Assembly (NCBI GenBank): GCA_023266055.1
Contig: JAHFRW010000029.1
Location: 2,453-34,602 of the forward strand
DNA from: Gammaproteobacteria bacterium
GTDB taxonomy: Bacteria > Pseudomonadota > Gammaproteobacteria > Ga0077554 > Ga007554
Length of the DNA: 32,150 nt
Reading direction: 5' to 3'
Position numbers and translations under genes: made by a program. The notes below the pieces were generated by a model. The model was not told the DNA's origin, ran no database searches, and saw nothing but the letters and a program-made list of their open reading frames with translations. Positions within the stretch are counted from its first letter, which is position 1. The number at the start of each line of letters is the position of its first letter. Below are positions 8,184 through 16,502 of this stretch, piece after piece.

Positions 8184-8384
8184 ATGAGCCGTACACTGAT
8201 CATTGTCGGTATTCTCCTGATAGTACTGGGCATCCTCTGGCCGTGGTTACAAAAATCCGGTTTGGGCCGGTTGCCGGGAGATATTGTCATAGAGCGGGAT
8301 AATTTCCGTTTTTATTTTCCCATTACTACGACAATTATTGTTAGTATCATGATGACATTGTTGTTTTGGCTGTTCAGGAAATAA
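8184..8384 (+). CDS. DUF2905 family small membrane protein
   Basis: The 66-residue protein has an N-terminal membrane helix (about residues 4-22), the conserved G-R-L-P-G-D-I stretch followed by an F-x-F-P-I-T segment, and a second helix at the end (about 47-63). This is the complete DUF2905 layout. Its role is unknown. TAAGGAGA gives a strong ribosome binding site before the ATG. It lies 30 bp after the ABC-F gene and 2 bp before the next gene, so the three are likely one transcript. Confidence 0.92.
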   Translation: MSRTLIIVGILLIVLGILWPWLQKSGLGRLPGDIVIERDNFRFYFPITTTIIVSIMMTLLFWLFRK

Positions 8385-8386
8385 TT

Positions 8387-9472
8387 ATGAGTGTAGTTGA
8401 TATCGCGTTGTTGCAACGTCTGGAACCGGTAGCCCAGCTTGCTGTCGAGCAACTTGAGTATATTTTAACGCACAGCAGCATTGAAAAATATGCGGCAGGT
8501 ACATGTCTGTTTCGTCAGGGCGACAAAGATCGAAAAATGCTGTACCTGTTGCAGGGTGATATCGAAATCAGCACCGATAACGATAGTGTCGGCAAACGCA
8601 TGGTCAGCGCCGCTGCGCCGGGGAAGGATGCAAGTTTACACCCGATTACCCGGGAACAGCCCCACCATATCACCGCCACAGCGATCACGGAGGTGACAAT
8701 GGTCTGCCTGGATGCTGATCTGGTTGAAACCATGCTGGCATGGGATCAGTTTATGCACCGCGAACCGGAAATTATTTTAAGTGGTGCGGGTTTCATGAGT
8801 ATTGACAAGGGGCAATGGGTGCAGAAAATGTACCGCTCTCCCATCTTTCGCAGTCTGCCACCTGCTAATATCGAACAGTTGCTGGATCTTTTGGAGCCAC
8901 TGCACGTCAATGCGGGAGATATCATCATTCGCCAGGGTGATCCAGGGGATTATTTTTATATGCTCGACGAAGGCACCGCCCTGGTGACGCGTGTCGTTGA
9001 GGATGAAAATGAGTCCATCGAGCTTGCCGAGCTTGGAACAGGCAGCAGTTTTGGCGAGGCGGCGTTGATTTCCGACAAGCCGCGCAATGCCAGCGTGTCG
9101 ATGATGACCGACGGTGTGTTGTTGCGTCTGGCAAAAGAAGATTTTATACGTCTGCTCAAGGAGCCGGTGCTGCAATGGGTGACGTATGAAGAATTGCACA
9201 CCAGCGTACAGGCGGGCGCACAGGTGCTGGATGTGCGCATGCCATCAGAATTCATGCATGGTCACCTGTCAGGTGCGTTGAACATTCCCGTGCAGGAGTT
9301 GCATCGGCGCATCAAGGAACTTGATAAGGCGCTACGCTATATATGCTGCTGTGAATCAGCGCGACGCAGTTCAGCCGCAGCGTTCATTCTTGGGCAATAC
9401 GGCATTCAGGCCAGCGTCCTCAAGGGTGGGTTGGATAATCTGCCGGATCAGGGTTTGTTAATGCAAGGTTGA
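8387..9472 (+). CDS. protein with two cyclic-nucleotide-binding-like domains and a C-terminal rhodanese domain
   Basis: The protein is 361 residues from the ATG at 8387, chosen because AGGAA lies 6 bases upstream. Residues about 20-120 form a first cNMP-binding-like domain (F-R-Q-G-D) whose phosphate-binding cassette is degenerate. Residues about 145-255 form a second domain with a good cassette, F-G-E-A-A-L-I-S-x-K-P-R-N-A-S, so it could bind cAMP or a related nucleotide. Residues about 265-361 are a rhodanese domain with an active-site-like C-C-C-E-S-A-R-R-S loop. There is no DNA-binding domain or membrane segment, so it is a cytoplasmic sensor or sulfur-handling protein. The nucleotide control of sulfur transfer is inferred from the fusion only. 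Confidence 0.88.
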   Translation: MSVVDIALLQRLEPVAQLAVEQLEYILTHSSIEKYAAGTCLFRQGDKDRKMLYLLQGDIEISTDNDSVGKRMVSAAAPGKDASLHPITREQPHHITATAITEVTMVCLDADLVETMLAWDQFMHREPEIILSGAGFMSIDKGQWVQKMYRSPIFRSLPPANIEQLLDLLEPLHVNAGDIIIRQGDPGDYFYMLDEGTALVTRVVEDENESIELAELGTGSSFGEAALISDKPRNASVSMMTDGVLLRLAKEDFIRLLKEPVLQWVTYEELHTSVQAGAQVLDVRMPSEFMHGHLSGALNIPVQELHRRIKELDKALRYICCCESARRSSAAAFILGQYGIQASVLKGGLDNLPDQGLLMQG

Positions 9473-9486
9473 TCAGAGGCGCTTGA

Positions 9487-9506
9487 TATCAGGGATGTCC
9501 CTGACG
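9487..9506. terminator. hairpin between convergent genes
   Basis: TCAGGGA and TCCCTGA (9489-9495 and 9498-9504) face each other with a two-base gap, giving a short GC stem in the 49 bp between the convergent cNMP/rhodanese and YqaA-like genes. There is no T-run on either side, so termination would be inefficient. The GGGATG core resembles the GGATG-containing repeats elsewhere in the window. Confidence 0.35.
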
Positions 9507-9521
9507 TGCTCATGAACACCG

Positions 9522-9953
9522 CTATGCAAACAACAAAATGACCGCATAACGTGCCGCTTTTCCCGCCGCAATAAAGAGTAGTGCCAGCCCACCGTGGATA
9601 CGCAACCACCCCGCCGCCACACACAGTGGATCACCCACAATAGGCAACCAGGACAACAGTAACAGTGGGGCCCCCCATTTTTGCATGCGCTGTATGGCGC
9701 GCTGGCGGCTTTCGCTGGTAATGGCCTGAGTGGTGGGGTAACGCCACGCAATAACGCGGCCAATCAACCAGGAACTCATGCCACCCAGGGTATTACCCAG
9801 GGTGGCGACTCCGAGCAGGGCCAGTTTACTGTGTTCACCATTGGACGCTAACAGCACCAACAGCACCTCGGACCCCCCCGGTAACAGTGTTGAACCGAAA
9901 AAAGAGCCGAAAAGTAGCCCCCATAACCCCCCTTCATTGATAATATCCAGCAT
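9522..9953 (-). CDS. YqaA-like VTT/SNARE-associated small inner-membrane protein
   Basis: The 143-residue protein consists mostly of hydrophobic helices, with F-G-S-T-L-L-P-G-G-S-E near the N-terminus, G-N-T-L-G-G in the middle, and a W-L-P-I-V-G-D-P motif followed by A-A-G-W-L-R. These features belong to the YqaA branch of the DedA/VTT superfamily, whose members are thought to act as lipid scramblases or transporters in the inner membrane. The length is normal for YqaA. It is a single gene, divergent from lipB. The family call is good; the substrate is unknown. Confidence 0.88.
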   Translation of the reverse strand: MLDIINEGGLWGLLFGSFFGSTLLPGGSEVLLVLLASNGEHSKLALLGVATLGNTLGGMSSWLIGRVIAWRYPTTQAITSESRQRAIQRMQKWGAPLLLLSWLPIVGDPLCVAAGWLRIHGGLALLFIAAGKAARYAVILLFA

Positions 9954-10107
9954 AGGTGCCTATATTAGGGTAAAACGGGTATCAAAACCTGATTAAAGGC
10001 ATTTTTTGTTAGAATTACGCTGATTTTCATGATAAACCCTGTTTACAATACCCTAAAATGATATTTTGAGTTTAAAACATACAGGTATAGAGCGAAGTGA
10101 GCAACTC

Positions 10108-10725
10108 TTGATATTACCCTTAAACATCCGTGCCTTGGGGCGTTGCGACTATGAGCCGGTGTGGCGCGCCATGCAGGAGTTTACTGCGGCACGCAACGCA
10201 GTAACGACTGATGAATTGTGGCTGGTTGAGCACCCGCCAGTATATACCCAGGGCATGAATGGCAAGCCTGAACATCTGCTTGATCTGGGCGATATCCCGT
10301 TGGTGCAGACAGATCGCGGTGGCCAGGTGACCTATCATGGACCCGGTCAGATCGTGGTCTATGTGTTAATTGACCTGCGCCGCCGGGGTTTGGGGGTGCG
10401 GCAGTTGGTGAGCCTCCTGGAGCAGGCGGCTATTGACCTGCTGACAGGCTACGGTATTACCGCCTATACCCGCCGCGATGCGCCCGGCGTCTATGTGCAG
10501 GGCAAAAAAATTGCCGCACTCGGGCTGCGGGTGCGCCACGGATGCAGCTATCATGGCCTGAGCCTCAATGTGGCAATGAACCTGGCACCCTTCCAGCGTA
10601 TCAATCCTTGCGGTTATCCGGGGCTTGAGGTTACTCAGGTGTGTGATGAAGGGGGGGCGGATAATGCGGCTGACGTTAGTGCAGCACTGTTAAGTTGTTT
10701 GAAGCAATGTCTGGATAGATTTTGA
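10108..10725 (+). CDS. lipB: octanoyl-[acyl-carrier-protein]-protein transferase LipB
   Basis: LipB moves octanoyl groups from acyl carrier protein to lipoyl domains, the first step of lipoate synthesis. The key motifs are [12 protein letters not shown], the lysine in [10 protein letters not shown], and the catalytic cysteine in C-G-Y-P-G-L-E-V-T. No ATG starts the frame. A TTG at 10108, with AAGTGAG 6 bases upstream, gives the usual N-terminus (I-R-A-L-G-x-x-D-Y) and 205 residues; a TTG at 10066 would add 14 residues without a ribosome binding site. lipA follows after one intervening thioredoxin-like gene. Confidence 0.95.
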   Translation: MILPLNIRALGRCDYEPVWRAMQEFTAARNAVTTDELWLVEHPPVYTQGMNGKPEHLLDLGDIPLVQTDRGGQVTYHGPGQIVVYVLIDLRRRGLGVRQLVSLLEQAAIDLLTGYGITAYTRRDAPGVYVQGKKIAALGLRVRHGCSYHGLSLNVAMNLAPFQRINPCGYPGLEVTQVCDEGGADNAADVSAALLSCLKQCLDRF

Positions 10726-10815
10726 TTGGTTATTGATCCGTGTTCCTGCGCCATTCTGGAAATATTATCAGGTATACTGTCCTGGTCAATTCCCGGGAAA
10801 CTTTAGGAGGCCGTA

Positions 10816-11325
10816 ATGCAAGCAAAGAGAGTGGGATTCACAGCGCTGTTTTTGGCAGTGGTATTTGCGTTTGGAATGGTTGCTCAGGCCGCGGAGCGGC
10901 ATCCGCCCGCCTTCGAGCTAACCTCTTTGGATGGAAAAAAATTTACGCAGAATGACTTGACCAACAAAGTGACATTGATGGTTTTCTGGGCCTCTTCGTG
11001 CGGTACGTGTAAAAAAGAACTTCCTAAAATAAGCGATCTTCAGAAGAAAATGGAAAAACAGGGGTTTCAAGTGCTGGCGGTGGGCTTTGCGGATGCCGAA
11101 TCAGATATCCGTAAATATGCCACATCGAACCCCCGTACCTTTAATTTTCCTGTTTTGTACGACACCGGTGATCGTGTGGCAACCCAGTGGGGGGTGCAGG
11201 GTACGCCCACTCTTTTCCTTATAGATAAAAAAGGGCAAGTCGTTCTTTCCCATCTTGGCGGAGGTTTGCTTGAGAGCCGTGCCTTTCAGAAAAAATTGGA
11301 TGCGCTGATAGGTAGCCCCATCTGA
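10816..11325 (+). CDS. TlpA-like periplasmic thioredoxin-fold protein
   Basis: The 169-residue protein has a signal peptide (about residues 1-26, ending in A-Q-A-A) and an AhpC/TSA-Redoxin thioredoxin fold with the active site W-A-S-S-C-G-T-C (C62 and C65) and a cis-proline region G-T-P-T-L-F. It would act in the periplasm as a thiol-disulfide reductant, of the TlpA/ResA type that serves cytochrome c maturation or general repair. TAGGAGG lies just upstream of the ATG. It sits between lipB and lipA, with about 90 bp on either side, which may be accidental. Confidence 0.9.
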   Translation: MQAKRVGFTALFLAVVFAFGMVAQAAERHPPAFELTSLDGKKFTQNDLTNKVTLMVFWASSCGTCKKELPKISDLQKKMEKQGFQVLAVGFADAESDIRKYATSNPRTFNFPVLYDTGDRVATQWGVQGTPTLFLIDKKGQVVLSHLGGGLLESRAFQKKLDALIGSPI

Positions 11326-11328
11326 TGA

Positions 11329-11340
11329 AACACGCGTGTT
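11329..11340. repeat. 12-bp perfect palindrome after the TlpA-like gene
   Basis: AACACGCGTGTT is a perfect palindrome just after the stop codon. It has no loop to form a stable hairpin and no T-run, so it may be a protein site or chance. Confidence 0.25.
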
Positions 11341-11422
11341 ATAACAACACTATCCGCCTGCCAATAAAAAACGAAGCACATGCTTGTCGTGGTATTTTTT
11401 TGCGTTTTCTGAATTGAACTCC

Positions 11423-12385
11423 ATGCCTACATTTAATAACGATGACATTCCCGTGCAGGCACCCAATCCCCTCAAGGGTGAATCCAAGGTATCACGCATC
11501 CCCGTAAAAGTGGTGCCAGCGGTGACGCCGTTACGCAAGCCCGCCTGGATACGCGCGCGTTCGCCCAATAGCCCGGAAGTTGCGAGACTCAAAACAGTAT
11601 TACGCGAACACAAGCTGCACACGGTGTGTGAAGAAGCATCCTGCCCCAATCTTGGTGAATGCTTTGGGCATGGCACCGCCACCTTCATGATCATGGGCAA
11701 CATCTGTACTCGGCGTTGCCCGTTTTGCGATGTAGCACATGGCAAACCCCATGCCCTGGATACCGACGAGCCGGAAAATCTGGCACGCACCATTGCCGCG
11801 ATGGGCCTGAAATATGTGGTGGTAACCTCGGTAGACCGTGACGATCTGCGCGATGGCGGTGCAGCACACTTTGCCGCCTGCATTCAGGCCGTACGACAAC
11901 GTGCGCCGCACACTAAACTGGAAATTCTGGTGCCGGATTTTCGCGGCCGCATGGAGGTGGCGTTGGAGATTTTAAATAATAATCCCCCGGATGTATTTAA
12001 TCATAACCTGGAGACGGTGCCGCGCCTCTATAGGCAGGCGCGCCCCGGTTCCGACTATGCGTGGTCGTTGACCCTGTTGCAGCGCTTCAAGCAACAGCAC
12101 CCGACGCTGCCTACTAAATCAGGTGTGATGCTGGGGCTGGGTGAAACACTGGAGGAGGTGCGTCAAGTGATGGTTGATCTGCGCACGCACGGTTGCGACA
12201 TGCTGACCTTGGGGCAATATCTGCAACCTAGCCAACACCACTTGCCGGTAGCACGTTATGTAACGCCGCTGGAGTTTGATCAGCTTGCAGAGGCGGGCCG
12301 CGCCTTGGGCTTTGCCAATGTCGCCAGCGGGCCGATGGTGCGTTCATCGTATCATGCGGATTTGCAGGCGGCGGGCAGACAGTAG
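11423..12385 (+). CDS. lipA: lipoyl synthase LipA
   Basis: LipA is a radical-SAM enzyme that inserts two sulfur atoms into octanoyl-lipoyl domains. The auxiliary cluster motif [12 protein letters not shown] and the radical-SAM motif C-T-R-R-C-P-F-C are both intact, and the C-terminus has the R-S-S-Y-H-A motif with the conserved serine that ligates the auxiliary cluster. The ATG at 11423 gives 320 residues, the usual family length; a TTG at 11384 would add 13 residues. Together with lipB, this segment encodes the full endogenous lipoylation route. Confidence 0.97.
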   Translation: MPTFNNDDIPVQAPNPLKGESKVSRIPVKVVPAVTPLRKPAWIRARSPNSPEVARLKTVLREHKLHTVCEEASCPNLGECFGHGTATFMIMGNICTRRCPFCDVAHGKPHALDTDEPENLARTIAAMGLKYVVVTSVDRDDLRDGGAAHFAACIQAVRQRAPHTKLEILVPDFRGRMEVALEILNNNPPDVFNHNLETVPRLYRQARPGSDYAWSLTLLQRFKQQHPTLPTKSGVMLGLGETLEEVRQVMVDLRTHGCDMLTLGQYLQPSQHHLPVARYVTPLEFDQLAEAGRALGFANVASGPMVRSSYHADLQAAGRQ

Positions 12386-12713
12386 TGCGTTTCACTGAAA
12401 GGTTGTCATTTCGATCGAAGTGAGAAATCTATACAGGTTCAATGTGGGCAAGATTTCTGCCGGCAATTGCTCCTGCGTTGCTCTATCTTCGGCCATCCAT
12501 GACGGTCGCCCGCGCCTGCGGCACTCACACCGTGAACATGGCCGGGTCAGCTGTCCTGTGGATTGGCCTCATTCAACACTGCACGGCTACATCGAGCGGG
12601 GCAGGGTAATGCCGGATTGGGGTGGGTAAATGAATGATGGGGCCAGTGGTTATGGCGAACGCTGAGATGTTGGGCTTCATTTCGTTCAGTCCAACTTACC
12701 GTACTTGGATATA
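12386..12713. other. 328-bp non-coding stretch with repeat remnants
   Basis: No convincing gene is present. An open frame at 12420-12629 has no ribosome binding site and no recognisable family. Bases 12400-12460 contain GTCATTTCGATCGAAGTGAG followed by AGAAATCT (12423-12430) and its complement AGATTTCT (12451-12458). This is the kind of hairpin repeat common in bacterial intergenic regions, here apparently degraded. Bases 12668-12697 contain another hairpin-forming repeat (TTGGGCT...AGTCCAA). The end holds a TATAAT box (12710-12715). Confidence 0.5.
12668..12682. repeat. left copy of 15-bp inverted repeat flanking the ImmA/PIN module
   Basis: TGTTGGGCTTCATTT occurs here, and its exact reverse complement occurs at 14354-14368, just past the end of the module. 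It is also part of a local hairpin with AGTCCAA further right. The pair brackets 1.7 kb of accessory sequence. Confidence 0.6.
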
Positions 12714-12715
12714 AT
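12710..12715 (+). promoter_or_regulatory. possible -10 box of the XRE-ImmA gene
   Basis: TATAAT is a perfect -10 sequence but has only a weak -35 (TTCAGT at 12685-12690, 19 bp away). Transcription would begin near the ATG codons at 12714 and 12723, so the mRNA could be leaderless. No ribosome binding site precedes either ATG, which agrees with this. Confidence 0.35.
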
Positions 12716-13871
12716 GGCCTCTATGGAACGCATTCAATCGATCAATCCGAAACGCATCGCTTGGTGTTGTGCCGATCACGGCATTACGCCGGGCGATCTT
12801 GCGGCTGAAGTGGGTATTTCTGCGTCCAGCGTAGAGCGCGTCATGGCAGGTCAGGATGGCATGACGTTCAACCAGTTGCGCAAGGTCGCCGACTATTTCG
12901 GCCGGGGCATTTTATTCTTTCTTGAGGACGCGCCCGTGGATGAGGCGCTGGTGCATACGCCGCAATTCCGTACGCTTGCCAACCAGAAACCGGAGTTGTC
13001 CGCGAAGCTCAAGGCGTTGATCGAGCGCGTGGAGAAACAGCGGGACGTGTATCTGAACCTGCGCGAAGATTTGGACGATGACGATCATCCACGTTTCACT
13101 CCTCCAGATTTATCCAGCGAAGACTTGCGCAAGGCGGCTCATATTGCACGCCAATGGCTCGGTTTGAAAGACCAGAACAGCTTTGATGACTATCGTAATG
13201 CGTTGGAGTCTCGTGGCGTACTGGTGTTTCGCAGTAACGGTTACAACGGAAAATGGCAGATCGCTAAGGAAAATCCGATTCTAGGTTTTTCCCTGTACGA
13301 CCCAACTTGCCCGGTGATCGTCATCAAAAAGCAGGACTGGGAGACCCAGCAATCGTTTACGCTCATGCACGAGTTGGGGCACTTGCTGTTGCACAAGACC
13401 AGTTCGATTGATGACGAGCGCGACCTGCAATCTCATCGAGGGCATGAGCGCGAGGCCAATGCATTCGCTGGTCATCTATTGGTGCCGGATGCTTTTCTTG
13501 CAAGCATTCAGGATGCAGAACGACCCGATGAGGTATCTCAATACGATTCCTGGCTAGAACGACAACGCCGAGTATGGGGTGTGAGTGGCGAGGTAATTCT
13601 ACGTCGGCTACTGGATGCAGGGCGGTTGCCGCAACGCCAATACGATGCCTATCGGCAGTGGCGTAATCAGTCTGTAGCCGGACAAGAAGACGGGGGCAAC
13701 CGGAAGTATCGCCACCGTGAACCCAGGCATATTTTCGGTGACACGTTTGTGCGAACGGTGCTGGATGCGTTGTATGCACGCCACATTACGCTAGCCAAAG
13801 CGAGTAGTTATCTCGATAACCTGAAGATCAAAGACCTGCACGAGTTGGAACACTACTATGCAGGTCTTTGA
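12714..13871 (+). CDS. XRE-family regulator fused to ImmA/IrrE zinc metallopeptidase (antitoxin-like)
   Basis: The 385-residue protein starts with a helix-turn-helix domain (about residues 10-65, with S-A-S-S-V-E-R-V in the recognition region). An ImmA/IrrE domain follows, with the zinc motif H-E-L-G-H (H219, E220, H223) and a downstream E-R-E-A-N-A-F-A helix that supplies the third ligand. The C-terminal 80 residues are helical. Such proteins repress promoters and can cleave regulators, and often pair with toxin-like genes. An ATG at 12723 is also plausible; a TTG at 12705 is less so. The stop overlaps the next gene by 14 bp. The DUF4411 partner suggests a type II toxin-antitoxin-like pair; that is inference. 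Confidence 0.88.
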   Translation: MASMERIQSINPKRIAWCCADHGITPGDLAAEVGISASSVERVMAGQDGMTFNQLRKVADYFGRGILFFLEDAPVDEALVHTPQFRTLANQKPELSAKLKALIERVEKQRDVYLNLREDLDDDDHPRFTPPDLSSEDLRKAAHIARQWLGLKDQNSFDDYRNALESRGVLVFRSNGYNGKWQIAKENPILGFSLYDPTCPVIVIKKQDWETQQSFTLMHELGHLLLHKTSSIDDERDLQSHRGHEREANAFAGHLLVPDAFLASIQDAERPDEVSQYDSWLERQRRVWGVSGEVILRRLLDAGRLPQRQYDAYRQWRNQSVAGQEDGGNRKYRHREPRHIFGDTFVRTVLDALYARHITLAKASSYLDNLKIKDLHELEHYYAGL

Positions 13872-14340
13872 TGCGTCGTCCATGATCTATGCATGGGATA
13901 ACTACCCCATGCGTCAGTTCCCCGGCTTGTGGGAGTGGATGGCGAATCAAATAGAAGCGAAGCAACTGGTGATGCCAAAAGTGGCATTTGAAGAAGTGCA
14001 AAACAAAACGCCAGATTGTGGTGTATGGCTTAAAGAAAATAATCTGGAACAACTGGCGATCAGCAATGTAATTGTTCAAGACGCTAAACGCATCAAGGGA
14101 TTGCTTGGCATTGTGGATGACAACTACCACGCCGACGGCGTAGGGGAAAACGATATCTTAATCATAGCTACAGCGCGTGCGTATAAAGCGGAATTGGTCT
14201 CAGATGAAAAGCGGCAAACTACGCTGCCCAAGAATATTTCCAAGAGAAGAATTCCGGCAGTGTGTGAGATGACGAGCGTTTCTGTTTCTTGTATCAATTT
14301 CCTCGAGTATTTCAAGCGCTCGGACGAGATTTTTCGTTAG
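13858..14340 (+). CDS. DUF4411 PIN-like nuclease (toxin-like)
   Basis: The 160-residue protein starts M-Q-V-F-D-A-S-S, with D5 as the first acidic residue of a PIN-type active site. E45/E46 (F-E-E-V), D99 (G-E-N-D-I-L-I-I-A-T-A) and D116 (V-S-D-E-K-R-Q) complete the usual acidic set. These features fit DUF4411, a PIN-like family found next to ImmA/XRE genes. It would cut RNA in the cytoplasm if active. The gene starts within the end of the XRE-ImmA gene, so expression is coupled. Base composition is lower in GC than its neighbours and the pair interrupts a housekeeping region, which suggests acquisition. Confidence 0.85.
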   Translation: MQVFDASSMIYAWDNYPMRQFPGLWEWMANQIEAKQLVMPKVAFEEVQNKTPDCGVWLKENNLEQLAISNVIVQDAKRIKGLLGIVDDNYHADGVGENDILIIATARAYKAELVSDEKRQTTLPKNISKRRIPAVCEMTSVSVSCINFLEYFKRSDEIFR

Positions 14341-14353
14341 CTCGGGCTAAATA

Positions 14354-14368
14354 AAATGAAGCCCAACA
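14354..14368. repeat. right copy of 15-bp inverted repeat flanking the ImmA/PIN module
   Basis: AAATGAAGCCCAACA is the exact reverse complement of 12668-12682. It lies 14 bp after the DUF4411 stop codon. Confidence 0.6.
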
Positions 14369-14434
14369 CCAGAAGGAAAGAACGAAGCCATGCGTTACCG
14401 GCGAGCCGATGCGGTACGTGTACCTGCTCACCGT

Positions 14435-15481
14435 TCATTCACGCGGAAACGTAATCAAATGATTGGCGTCGATGCGTATTCCTACATACTCACCAATCGC
14501 ATGATCATGATGGCTGGGGAAGAGAGTCAGCACCTTGTTGCCGCTTGCCAGCTTTAAGGTGTACATGATGGAGGCGCCTTTGAAGGCCTTATTGACCACC
14601 TCACCACGTAACGTGCCGTTCTCATCGGCCACCACGTCATCCGGACGCAGTAATACATCCACTTCAGACCCCGTAGGCCATAAATAGGCGCGATCACCGC
14701 GAATGATGCCGACATCGGTTTCGACTGCATCGGGTGATACCAGCGTGCCGGATAAAAATACTCCTTGACCAATAAAATCGGCGACAAAGCGGTTGACTGG
14801 TTCATGGTAAAGATTAAACGGTGTATCCCATTGCAGAATATTCCCCTGATTCATGATGCCCACCACATCACCCAGCGCAAACGCTTCTTGCTGGTCATGT
14901 GTTACCAGAATCGCGGCAATGTTCTGGCTTTTAAGAATGTCGCGCACTTCCAGTCCCAGCCGTTCGCGCAGTTCAATATCCAGGCTTGAAAACGGCTCGT
15001 CCATGAGGATTAAATCAGGCTGCGCCGCCAGTGCGCGCGCCAGTGCGACGCGCTGTTGTTGCCCGCCAGACAACTCATGTGAATAGCGTTTTTCCAGGCC
15101 GCCCAAACCTACCAGCTCCAGTAATTGCAGCACGGTTTTGCGCCGCGCATCTTTAGTGTGTTTGCGCAGGCCAAAGCCAATATTATTCCCAACATCCAGA
15201 TGCGGGAATAACGCGTAATCCTGAAACACCATGCCCAGGCGGCGTTGTTCGGGGGGTACCATGTAATTGGTATGCGACACACTTTGGCCGCGCAACACTA
15301 TTTCGCCTTTGTAGACGGGTTCAAAACCGGCGATGGCACGTAGCACTGTTGTTTTGCCGCAGCCACTCGGGCCGAGCAGACATGCCAGCGTGCCGGGATT
15401 CAAGCGCAGGGAAAGATCATGCACCACGGTGTGGCTGTCATAGCGACAATCGATATTCCTGATTTCCAGCAGAGGGGTCAT
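14435..15481 (-). CDS. ABC transporter ATP-binding protein with TOBE-like C-terminus (FbpC/PotA type)
   Basis: The 348-residue protein has Walker [10 protein letters not shown], signature L-S-G-G-Q-Q-Q-R, Walker B L-I-L-M-D-E-P-F and the switch histidine in V-T-H-D-Q-Q-E-A. The last 110 residues form a TOBE-type regulatory domain (L-L-R-P-D-D-V). This is the architecture of ATPases serving iron(III), polyamine or anion importers; FbpC-like iron uptake seems closest, but I cannot fix the substrate. No permease or binding protein gene is adjacent, so it is an orphan here. Its ATG overlaps the argF stop by ATGA, making it the third gene of an argD-argF-ATPase unit. Confidence 0.88.
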   Translation of the reverse strand: MTPLLEIRNIDCRYDSHTVVHDLSLRLNPGTLACLLGPSGCGKTTVLRAIAGFEPVYKGEIVLRGQSVSHTNYMVPPEQRRLGMVFQDYALFPHLDVGNNIGFGLRKHTKDARRKTVLQLLELVGLGGLEKRYSHELSGGQQQRVALARALAAQPDLILMDEPFSSLDIELRERLGLEVRDILKSQNIAAILVTHDQQEAFALGDVVGIMNQGNILQWDTPFNLYHEPVNRFVADFIGQGVFLSGTLVSPDAVETDVGIIRGDRAYLWPTGSEVDVLLRPDDVVADENGTLRGEVVNKAFKGASIMYTLKLASGNKVLTLFPSHHDHAIGEYVGIRIDANHLITFPRE

Positions 15482-16482
15482 TTCTCGACGGTTGCTCCCG
15501 GCACCGTTCTCGGCTGCTGTTCCCGACGCAGCTCTACCTCCCCCGTCCCTGGGGTCGTACCTCCTCCATCCCTGGAGTCGTGCACGAGCAACAATTCCAG
15601 CAAGGCTTTTTGTGCATGCAGGCGATTTTCCGCTTCATCCCATACGACGCTTTGCGCGCCGTCGATCACGTCCGCGCTGACCTCTTCGCCGCGATGCGCG
15701 GGCAGGCAGTGCATGAACAGCGCATCAGGATGGGCTAATGCCATGATTTCCGTGTTGACCTGATAGGCGGAAAAATCACGCAGGCGTTTTTCCTGCTCTT
15801 CTTCCCAGCCCATGCTGGTCCAGGTGTCGGTGACAATCAGGTCAGCATTTTTCGCGGCTGTGCACGCATCACCCATCAGGGTTACGTGCGCGCCGCCGCT
15901 TTGTAAAATAGCTTTATCGGGCTCGTAACCTTTGGGGCAGGCGATGCGCAGATGAAAATCAAACTGGCGCGCGGCGCTAATGTAGCTATTGCACATGTTG
16001 TTGCCATCGCCAATCCATGCCACTGTCTTGCCCGCAATATCGCCGCGCTGTTCAACCCAGGTTTGCATGTCTGCCAGTAATTGGCAGGGGTGCCACTGAT
16101 CGGTGAGTGCGTTAATCACCGGCACGCGTGAATACGCGGCAAAGCGTTCGATGATGTCGTGTGCATAGGTCCGAATCATGATGACATCGACCATGCTGGA
16201 CAATACTCGCGCCGTGTCTTCCACCGGTTCGCCACGACCCAGTTGCGTGTCGCGCGGCGACAGGAAAATGGAGCTGCCACCGAAGTGCGCCATGGCGGTT
16301 TCAAACGATACACGGGTGCGGGTAGAGGATTTCTCAAACACCATGCCCAACACTTTGTTTTTCAGCGGTTCGTAAAGTACACCAGCATTGCGCATCTTTT
16401 TCAGTGCAATGGCGCGTGCGACCAGGCCGCGCAACTCGGCGGGGCTTAAATCCATGAGTGTAAGAAAGTGACGTAATGCCAT
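15478..16482 (-). CDS. argF: ornithine carbamoyltransferase with a 34-residue C-terminal extension
   Basis: ArgF makes citrulline from ornithine and carbamoyl phosphate in arginine synthesis. The carbamoyl-phosphate motif S-S-T-R-T-R (from residue 52), the H-P-C-Q-L-L-A-D motif, and [10 protein letters not shown] are all intact. The family sequence ends near residue 300 (L-L-E-L-L-L), but translation continues for 34 residues rich in Gly, Thr and Arg. Most of this tail is encoded by a short repeat shared with the ZnuB-like gene. The enzyme core appears complete, so activity is expected. It lies 72 bp after argD, and the stop overlaps the next gene. Confidence 0.95.
   Translation of the reverse strand: MALRHFLTLMDLSPAELRGLVARAIALKKMRNAGVLYEPLKNKVLGMVFEKSSTRTRVSFETAMAHFGGSSIFLSPRDTQLGRGEPVEDTARVLSSMVDVIMIRTYAHDIIERFAAYSRVPVINALTDQWHPCQLLADMQTWVEQRGDIAGKTVAWIGDGNNMCNSYISAARQFDFHLRIACPKGYEPDKAILQSGGAHVTLMGDACTAAKNADLIVTDTWTSMGWEEEQEKRLRDFSAYQVNTEIMALAHPDALFMHCLPAHRGEEVSADVIDGAQSVVWDEAENRLHAQKALLELLLVHDSRDGGGTTPGTGEVELRREQQPRTVPGATVEK
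15531..15580 (-). repeat. copy of the coding short repeat in the argF tail
   Basis: Read on the minus strand, this contains GGATGGAGGAGGTACGACCC and continues through GGGACGGGGGAGGTAGA. It aligns without gaps to 5802-5840 with six differences in 39 bases. It encodes [13 protein letters not shown] beyond the normal end of ArgF. Confidence 0.7.
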
Positions 16483-16502
16483 GGGTGTGCTGTTCCGTTC
16501 CG

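Noticed and set aside
12420-12629. 69-codon frame between lipA and the XRE-ImmA gene
   Set aside because: No ribosome binding site, no recognised family, and it runs through repeat-like sequence.
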